From Dugong dugon (Eukaryota > Chordata > Mammalia > Sirenia > Dugongidae), in assembly GCA_030035585.1 (NCBI GenBank), contig CM057466.1:59589233-59653232 (forward strand): a stretch of DNA of 64,000 nucleotides. The letters run 5' to 3'. The position numbers were made by a program, and so were the translations under genes. This document shows, piece after piece, positions 53,201 to 62,200 of this stretch. A model generated the notes under the pieces. It saw nothing but the letters and a program-made list of their open reading frames with translations, made no database searches and was not told where the DNA came from. Position 1 is the stretch's first letter. The number at the start of each line of letters is the position of its first letter.

Positions 53201-56200
53201 CGCTGAGTGAATTTAGTCAGTCACAGAAGAACAAATACTATATAAAACCACTATTATAAGTACTCAAGAAAAGGTTTAAATAGAGAAGTAAACATTCTTT
53301 GATGGTTACAGGGGTGGGGAGGGAGGATGAGGGTTATTTACTAACTAGATAAGAATCATCTTAGGCAAAGGGAAGGACAGCGCACTCTACAGGGGAAGTC
53401 AGCACAACTGGACTAAACCAAAGCTTAGAAGTTTCCTGAATACAATCAAATACTTTGAGAGACAGAGTAGCAGGGGTAGGGGTCTGGGGACCGTGCTTTC
53501 AGGGGCCATCTAGGTCAACTGGCATAACGAAGCTTATTAAGAAAATGTTCTTCATCCTACTTTGGTGAGTGGCATCTGGGGTCTTAAAAGCTTGCAAGCA
53601 GCCATCTAAGATGCATCAAGTGGTCCCAACTACCGGCAGTAAAGGAGAATGAAGAACACCAAAGACACAAGGAAAGTAGTAACTCAAGAGACAGAAAGGG
53701 CTACATAAACCAGAGACTTTATCAGACTGAGACCAGAAGAACTAGATGGTGCCCGGGTACCACCAATGACTGCCGTGACAGGGAACACAGCAGAGAGTCC
53801 CTGATGGAACAGGAGAAAGGTGGGGTGAAGAACTCAAATTCTAGTAAGAAGACCGGACTTAATGGTCTGACTGAGACTGCAGGTACCCTGGAAGGCATGG
53901 CCCCTGGATTCTTTATCATTCCAGAACTATAACAGTTTCCGAGGTCAACTCTTCAGATAGGGATTGGACTGGACTGTGGGACATAAAGTGATACTCGTGA
54001 AGAGTGTGCCTCTTAGTCAAGTAGATACAAGAGACCAAAGGGGCAGCTTCTGTCCAGAGTGAGATGGGAAGGCAGAGAGGGTTAGGAGCTGGTTGAACGG
54101 ACATGCGGAATTGGGCGGAAAGGAGGAATGTACTGTCGCAGAATGGGGTGAGCAATTAAGGTCACATAACAATGTATGTATAAAATTTTGTATAGGAGAC
54201 TAACTTGAAATGTAAACTTCGTTTAAACTACAACAATAAAAAATAAATAAAATTTATCCTTAATCTTTCTAAGTTTGATGCAGTCTGTTATTAACTTGGT
54301 ATCACCTTGCCTTCCTCTCCATTAGAAGGTTCTGTCCCTACACGGTTTATTCCCTCTTTTATTGTTCAGATGTTGTTGTCATTTACAGATTAACTGCTCT
54401 GATTCCCTGTTGTATTTCTTTTGGTTTTGGATAGTCCTTGAGAGTTCATTTTCTAGATTCGTATCTGGCTAGTGTGATCCTTTGTCCTAGATTCAGCCTG
54501 TGAGCTGAAGTTGTTCTCAGATTGAGGGACTCCCTTTAATAATTCTAGCAAGTTTGGTTTGGTTTTTACGTTTCCCCTTAATTTCTGTTTATCTGGAAAT
54601 GTCCTAATTTCACCATCATATTTGAATGAGAGTTTTTCAGGGTACGTTATTCTTGGCTGGCAGTTTTTTTCTTTCAAGGTTTTGTATGTGTCATCCCATT
54701 GCCTTCTTGCCTGCATAGTTTCTGATGAATAATCTGAGCTTAGTCTTATTTTTTCTCCTCTGTATGTGACTTCTTGTTTTTCTCGAGCTGCTCACAGGAT
54801 TCTTTGTTGTCTTTGGTTTTGGTAAGTGTGATTATGATATGCCTTGGTGATTTTCTTTTGGCGTCTATCCTATATGGGGTTCGTTGGGCTTCTCGGATGG
54901 CCAGGTTTTCATCTTTCATGATATTGGGGAAGTTTTCTGTCAGCAGTTCTTCAGTGATCTTCTCTGTGTTGTCTGTTTTCTTCCCCTGTTCTGGAACACT
55001 GATCACTCGAAAATTTTTGCTTTTGATTGTATCCCACATAATTCTCAGGGTCTCTTCATTTTTCTTCATTCTTTTTTCTGAGTTTTCCTCAGAGTTGTAT
55101 CCAAGTGTTTATATTCAATTTTGCTGATCCTGTCTTCCACCATTTCAGATCTGCTTCTCAGCCCTTCTATGACACCGTCCATTTCTGAAATCTTGTTGTT
55201 TATCTTTTGGATTTCTAATTGTTGTTTTTGTATGATTTATAGTTGTGAATTTATTTTGGCATTTTGTTCCTGCATTATTTTCCTGAATTCTTCCATTTTT
55301 TTCTGTATTTTCCATGAATTTGTCTGCCTCTTCCATGAATTTATCTATTTTTTTCCTCATTTTTGTCTGCTTTTTGCTTCAACTCTTGGATAATTCTGAA
55401 TATCAGAGATATGAATTCCATGTCAGGTAGTTCTAGTGCCTTTTCTTCTCCTGGAAAGTCATCTGGTGGTTTGGACACCTACTGGAACAATCCTGTCCTG
55501 CCTTTGTAAATGTTTTGATATTGTCTGCTATCTTTGGGGCATTCAGTAGTTCTTTTTACTGTTTATTGATTGCTTGTTTGTTTGTTTCGTCCTGTTGATT
55601 TGTTTTATTTGGCTGTGTTTGAGCATTTGGGCTTTGTGTTCTTTGTTGTTTGCTTGTCTGTGGGCATGATACTTTTCACCTCCTTCTCCAATTTGCAGGG
55701 TCAGTCGCTCAGATATGGTACGGCAGGGCAGGTCTAGCTGAAGAGGAGTTGCTGGGATGGGTTGTTTGTGGCACTTACTATGGCCACCAGGGCGGGCTGG
55801 TAATCAGTGCAGGGCAGGTTCCAGTAGGCCGTGCCTGTGCTGCTTGGTGGTGTGATGTTAAGCGCACGGTGCAGGTAGGCAGGATGTAGGGGGGAGATTG
55901 TGATATGTGGAGCTAAGATGGGTATGGGAGAGAGGAGAGAGGAACAGGAGCTAAAAACGTACAAACAAAAGAGAGTGCTGGGGAGCTCGCTGTTAGAGTG
56001 GAGAGATGAGACAGTATGAAATTGAGAAAAAGGAAAAGGAGAAGAAGAAAAAGAAGAAACAAAAAGAAAAAAAATGAATAAATAAAAATTATAAAAAAGA
56101 GACGCAAAGCTCCCAGGGATCCCACCAGTGTGGCTACGAGGTCTGGGGAAGTTGCTCCCAGGCTGTACCCTGGCTAGAAGGCGTAGAGGTGTCACTCAAT

Positions 56201-59200
56201 GCCAGGTGTTCAGGGGACAGGAAGAGAAGGAAGGTATAGAGAGACAAGAAACTGAGTAATGAGGAAAGACAAAAAGGGAAAAAGAGGGAAAAGAAAACAA
56301 AACAAATTAAAAAAAATAAAGAATAAGGAAAACCCCACAAAAAACTGAAAGTAAAAAAAAAAAAACCACAAAAAAAGTAACGCTCTCAGGGATCCCTCTG
56401 CGCATCTGCACAAACTGAGGGGGTAGGTTCCAAGCTGTACCGTAGTGTCCGCCTGGAACGGGCTCCCAATTTGAGAAAAGAAAAAGAAAACAAACGAATA
56501 ATTCAAAAAAAAAAAGAAAAAGCCCCGGGATCCCACTAGCGTGGCAGCACGGGCTGGGAAGCAGTTCACATTTAAGTGGAATTTCACAGCCTTTCAGGAA
56601 GAAGCAAAGATGGTGCACAGAGCCATGTATTTGAGAGAAAGGAGGGGAATGTGGTGAGAGGTAAGGAAGAAATCAAAAGATGTGGATAAAAGCAACAGCA
56701 GCAGCCAACAAATGGCACTCAGGAAGTTGGCCAGTGCTTCCCAGCCAAGAGACTGTGGCTGCAGGAAGCAGAGTAGGCTGAGTGGGGTTGAAGAAGGGTC
56801 AGGGGTGGGAAAGTGTATATTACTGATTATGGGTTGTTCTGTCTCCTGATGGAAGCTCTGTGAAGCTGCTTTCTTGTACCCCTGTTCGCTGGTCTCTGAT
56901 AGGAGTCCAAGATGGTGTGGATCCATGCTGTGTTAGCTGGTAGGGGACCTCTGCATATATCTCTCCTCACTCTGTGTGGTCTGTCAGTTTCTTATTCCAT
57001 TTGGTGCTTGGCTGAGTTCTTTATCTCTTCATTTGACGCTTCGGAGTTTCAGGATTGCTGTTTTCTCTGTTTGGCTTAGTTTTTCGGATCTTTGCTATGG
57101 AGGGACAGCGTGGTGCTTCTGCCTAGAGTGTCATGTTGCCTGGAAGTCAAATCATGATATTCTTTATGAAATACCAATCGGAGCATGATGTATTTATTGG
57201 TCTGTTTAATTCCCTTATATGAAGTAGTAATGGTTTTATTAGCAGAAAACATTACATTCAAGCTATGCAATATAAAGTCAGATTTTCCAACCCAGAGGTC
57301 ATCAGCAGTAGGGAGGATAGATAAATCATGGTGTATTAGCAGGCATTAGCAGTTCTTACACTTTTTTGGTTTTGGGACTCCTTTATACTCTTAAATGTTA
57401 GATAGTGTACCAACTACTATCAGCAGTCCAGGATTTGAGTCTCAACCTATCACTTCTACTGGGTGACCTTGGGCAGTTGAGAATCATACGTATTATTTTC
57501 TTATGTCCAATACATTTAGAAACTTTTTACTTAAAGTTGTAATTTAAATTTAGTTTTGAATACAACTGTCAAAGGCTATTTGGGGTGATTTGCCATATAA
57601 TTTACATTTCTTTCCCAGCTGCTTCCCCTTTCTCCCACCATTGCCAGTTTTTCAGTGTTACATTCAGTAAGAATTTTAACAAAATAAACTTGTTCTTTAA
57701 ATTTACAGAAACAGAAGAATTACCTCCGATTGATCATGGCATTCCCATTACAGACCGACGAAGTACTTTTCAGGCACACTTGGCTCCAGTAGTTTGTCTC
57801 CAGCAGGTAAAGTTGCTGTGTCCTGCTCAGTTTGATGGTCCTTTACCAAAGTAATTCAAGTAAATATCCTTTATTTTTACTTTTATGTTTAATTTTCACA
57901 TAAGATAATAATTATTTGTCCTTTTTTCTACCCCAAAATTACTGTGACTCGTGAAAGGTTTATTTTCTGTTTGTCACTTTTTTCAAAATTTTCCCTAAAC
58001 TTTGATTAGAACTTAATCCTCTAATAAATTTTCAAACAACAGAAGCCCATTGTGGTTGTTGTAGAAAATGATGATGCTTTCTAGCTTGTTAAAAAGACCA
58101 TTGTCCTACAGTGATGGAGTTCTATGAAACCAAGTCCGTTCCATTGCTGCCCAGCTAAGGGGCAGTGGACAGACTGGCTGAGCCCCATCTTCCCTACCTG
58201 AATTCCTTTTTGCTTCCTGATCTTAGTGACCTATTCCCACCCAAAGATATAAAATTTGAGGCATTTCAGTCACAAACTGTATTCTTAGGTCTCTACCTTT
58301 CTCATTCTTTTCAGAAGATTCCTTCTTCCTTTTTGCTATGACCTAGCCCAGCTTAAACTTTATTGATGTAAGAGACAATTTCAACACGACCTATAAAGTT
58401 AAGTTGAAACAACAACAACAACAACAACAACAACAAAAAAAACCCCTCTCATTACCTTACCACAGGTTTTAAGCATTAATCTCTGCCTTTTGGTCTCTGT
58501 AGCTACTCTGCTCTAAGCTCTTCTGAAGCCCTAACTTTGAGGAATTCAGTTCTTTGAAAGGCTACTCTTTTACTTTCTTTTAGTCTCCTGAGGGGGAAGT
58601 TCTTTTCTGCATTGACTTGTGGTTGAGATAACATCTTTTGGTGAAACCTTTCCAGCTTTTCTCCCAGGAATCCTATTTTGTCCTTGACCCTTGCTCGTAA
58701 TCTTGTTGCCAGGGTCCTCCTCAAACATTCTATTCTGAATCTGTCCATCCTGGATCCTCTTTCTGTTTCTGGTCACAGCCACTTAGACTTAAATAGAATC
58801 ATAATTTGTGAGAGCTGAAATCTTAGAGGTTATTGTCTACTTCATTTTATTGATCAGGAATCTGAGGACCTGAAAGGTTTAAAAATGATGTACTCAAGAT
58901 TGCACAACTTGTGATCCAAATTGGTCTGCCTGTCTCCAGGTCAGTCTTTCCTACCTCCAATATGTATTTCATACTCCTTATCCGTTCTAACCCTTCTGAA
59001 AGGTCTGAACACGTATCACTCCTCTGCCCTGTACAATCTTTGCTGACTTCTATCGCCTACAAGGGAAAGTTTAAACTAAGTAACTAAATTATAGGCCCTT
59101 TGTGATATGACCCTAGCTTATCATTCTTGACACATCTGTCATCTTCCCATTCATACTCTAAGTTACAGCTATGCAACACTATTGTTCACTTCCCAAGACT

Positions 59201-62200
59201 TTCTCTTTTATGTTCTTGTTAAGGTTGCCAGATAAAGTACAGGATGCCTAGTTAAATTTGAATTTCAGATAAATGTTATTACGTGATGTACTAAAAATTA
59301 TTTGTTGTTATCTGAAATTCAAATTTAATTGGATATCCTGTATTGTATTTTTACTTGCTAAGTTGGGTAACCCTAGTCCCTGTTTTTGCATATGCTGTTT
59401 CCTTTGAGTGGACTGTCTTCTTTCTGCCCCACCCCATCGCCCCTTCCGATGCAGAGGACTCCCACTTGATCTTTCAAAGCCTGCCTCATGTTACCTCCTC
59501 TGTGCACCTTGCTGGACTCCCAGAGAGAGTTTTGGTTTTTAACATTTGGCACATGCCAGTATTGTATACTATGGATACATAAATTTTATAAATTTTCAGA
59601 ATTAATTTTTAGAAATTCTCATATTTACATTTAATATTCTCTACATGGGGGACATAATTTTCATACACTATATATGCCTTAGTGATGGTTAGAGCTCAAA
59701 TATTTGTTGGTAATTTGTGCTCAGTATATGAGTTCTGTCAATTTTATACCAGTCGACAATACCAGTTTCTGCCCCTAAAATGGGGAGAAAACTTTGGAAA
59801 TGGGTTTTTTCAGAATCTAGAAGTTCTTCAGGTAACTGCTTATTTTAATACAACAGTGTTAAACAGTATAAATTGTATTTATATCAATAATGGTTTAAGA
59901 TATTTTTCCAGCATTTATTTGCAGAACAAAAAACATCAGTTTGTTTATATAACTACTTTTTTTTTTTTAAGGTGAAAATGGTTCTCTCCAAACTGTATGA
60001 GAATAAGAAAATAGCTAATGCCACCCACAACATTTATGCATACAGGTGAGTGACCATCACAACGTTAGGGGTATGTAATTTGTAAAAAAAAAAAAAAAAA
60101 GGGGGAAAATGATGCAGGATTTTTCAAGATGACTGTTGTATTTTTTTTTTAAATTATAAAAATTATGCACATGTATAGAATATTTGAAACTTAAAAAGAA
60201 TTAGAAAATCAGTCATTTTCTGCTATCAAATGCAACTTTTACTAATATTTTGATGTATTTCCTTTTGGTCTTTTCTATGGACAGTTTATTTTTTCAATGC
60301 TGTTGTATTTTTTTTTCTTAATTTAATGAAAACATTTTCCCATGTTATAATCTGCTTTATAGATACTATTTTAATGGCTGTGTAATATTTGTTTGAGGCT
60401 TTATCACAAGTTAGTTAACAATATGCAAATTAGCACAGACTTGAAAGAACATGGTTTAGGCCTAAAATACATCAGAGTATAAACATAGAAATTTGGTGCA
60501 AATTTAAAATGCGATTGAGACTATTCATAAAATCTAGGCCATCTGAAACTCAAAAGACTTAAAAAAAAGTCAGTCGCTTTAGATAGGTGAGTTTGAATAT
60601 TACTAATATTACTAATTACTAATATTACTTTTTAAGTGCCAAAACATACAAAAAAAACTATTTGTTATATAATTCCCTTCTTTAAGAAATCTCACTGAAT
60701 ATAATTTTGATGTTTTCTTGATGCATTAGGGTCATCTGTATGAAAATGAGGGATTATACCGTGCTCTCAGTGATTAGAACGTGCTGTAAAAGTTGTAATA
60801 GTTTACCATTCATTCATTGCATTCCTACTCTGTGCCAAGTACTTTACTTAAGTTATTTCTGATTATATCAGCTTATCTGCCACTGTAAAGAGGTTAACTT
60901 TTCCAAGATAATGTAGTTATTAAGTGGTCAAGCTGAATTTGATAATCTACTTTTTTTTATATCTTTAAGTTGCATGGCAGTGTGGCTGCATCTTCAATAA
61001 TTGCTGTACGTAATGTTGACCCTAAGTTATCAAAATTAAGTTGAATGATATGCTAGATACTCTATTTCAGGTCCTAGATTTTAAAATTTTAAGTTCTTGT
61101 GACTGGTTTTGTAGTTTTTATTTGTCTTTCTATATTAATAGGTGATCAGCTGTCACTTTTCAGACGTTGTCCCAGTCACCCCTCCCCCTCCAGTCCCTGT
61201 TATATAATAGAATCTTGAGAATGAAATGGCTTAGCTTGTCAGAATTGTGTCAGATTAAGACTAAAACGACACAAAGTGGAGGCCTGAGGGATCCCGCTGG
61301 GAGTAAAATAAATGAACTTTATTTGGTACGTGGACTTTGTGATGTGTAATTTTGAATGCTTAGGGTCCTTTTAAGGTTAATTCCTGGTGCTGGGGCTGTG
61401 TTTTTACTTTGGAGTTACGAGGCGCTCTTCAGGCTACTGGTACACACAGCCATTGGATGCTGCACCATCATCTCCCTGGCATGTGAGGAAAGGGTTAGTG
61501 AAAAGTTCCATGGGTTAATTTTTTTTAACTAAACAGTGCTGATTTATATAGTCAGTTTTAAAAATTCATTCCATAAAATGATGGTGCTTGATTATAATTA
61601 CAAGCCTAATCTAAAACAACTCCTTACTCCTTTTTGCCTTAAATTTGTCATATACAATTTTAACAGTACTTTCTTTTCCTCAAATGAGGTCAACTCTGAA
61701 TAATAGAGCCTGGTCAGAGTAGGTGGTCAGTAAATATATATTGAATGAATGAATGAATATTACTACTATAATACAGTTAATATAACTGACTTAGATATGT
61801 AGATAAAGGTAGTTTACAGCTTTTTATGGCCACAGCTCATAGGATATCTTTGGCACATTACCCTGATCCTAGATGATACCATTTGTAAGGGCCAAAGAAA
61901 TCTACTAGATGGCATGCCTTAACTTGCACTGTTTTCTTATTTATATCTATAGCACTTATTTGCCTGGCTGTTCTATCTAGTGCGTTGTAGGCCCTACGTT
62001 ATTATTCCAAATACTAACTTTCTAGATAATACAAAAGGGTAAAAATACCATGATTTATCTCTAATATTGATAACCATCCAGGGGAAAATTATAAAGATAA
62101 AAATATATCTTCTAATTCTTACTCAGAATAGGGAAAATAGAGAAATATGCTTGGCTTGAATAATATGTGAAGAGACTATGAAATATTATGTTGGTTTTCA

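Larger units (their letters stand above)
47439..57148 (-). mobile_element. L1-B, full-length antisense L1 in IMPACT intron 6
   Basis: Flanked by a perfect 17-bp duplication, aaatcatgatattcttt (47422-47438 and 57149-57165). Without the nested insertion (52674-54249) it is about 8.1 kb. On the minus strand: 5' UTR 57148 to about 55420, ORF1 to about 54440, ORF2 from about 52480 (upstream edge disturbed by the insertion) to 48544, then the two-part 3' UTR to 47439. Frames are broken but long (225, 185, 154 and 128 codons), indicating moderate age. Confidence 0.93.

Noticed and set aside
56134-56618. Minus-strand frames rich in Phe (up to 125 codons).
   Set aside because: They are reverse reading of the A/G-rich tracts in the L1-B 5' UTR, with no domain and no conservation expected.
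58407-58442. A CRISPR-like or regulatory array in the AAC repeat.
   Set aside because: A simple trinucleotide run with no spacers, in a mammalian intron.
61140-61350. Possible processed pseudogene end, with AATAAA-like sequence and a 60-codon frame.
   Set aside because: I recognise no parent gene, and there is no poly(A) tract or target duplication.
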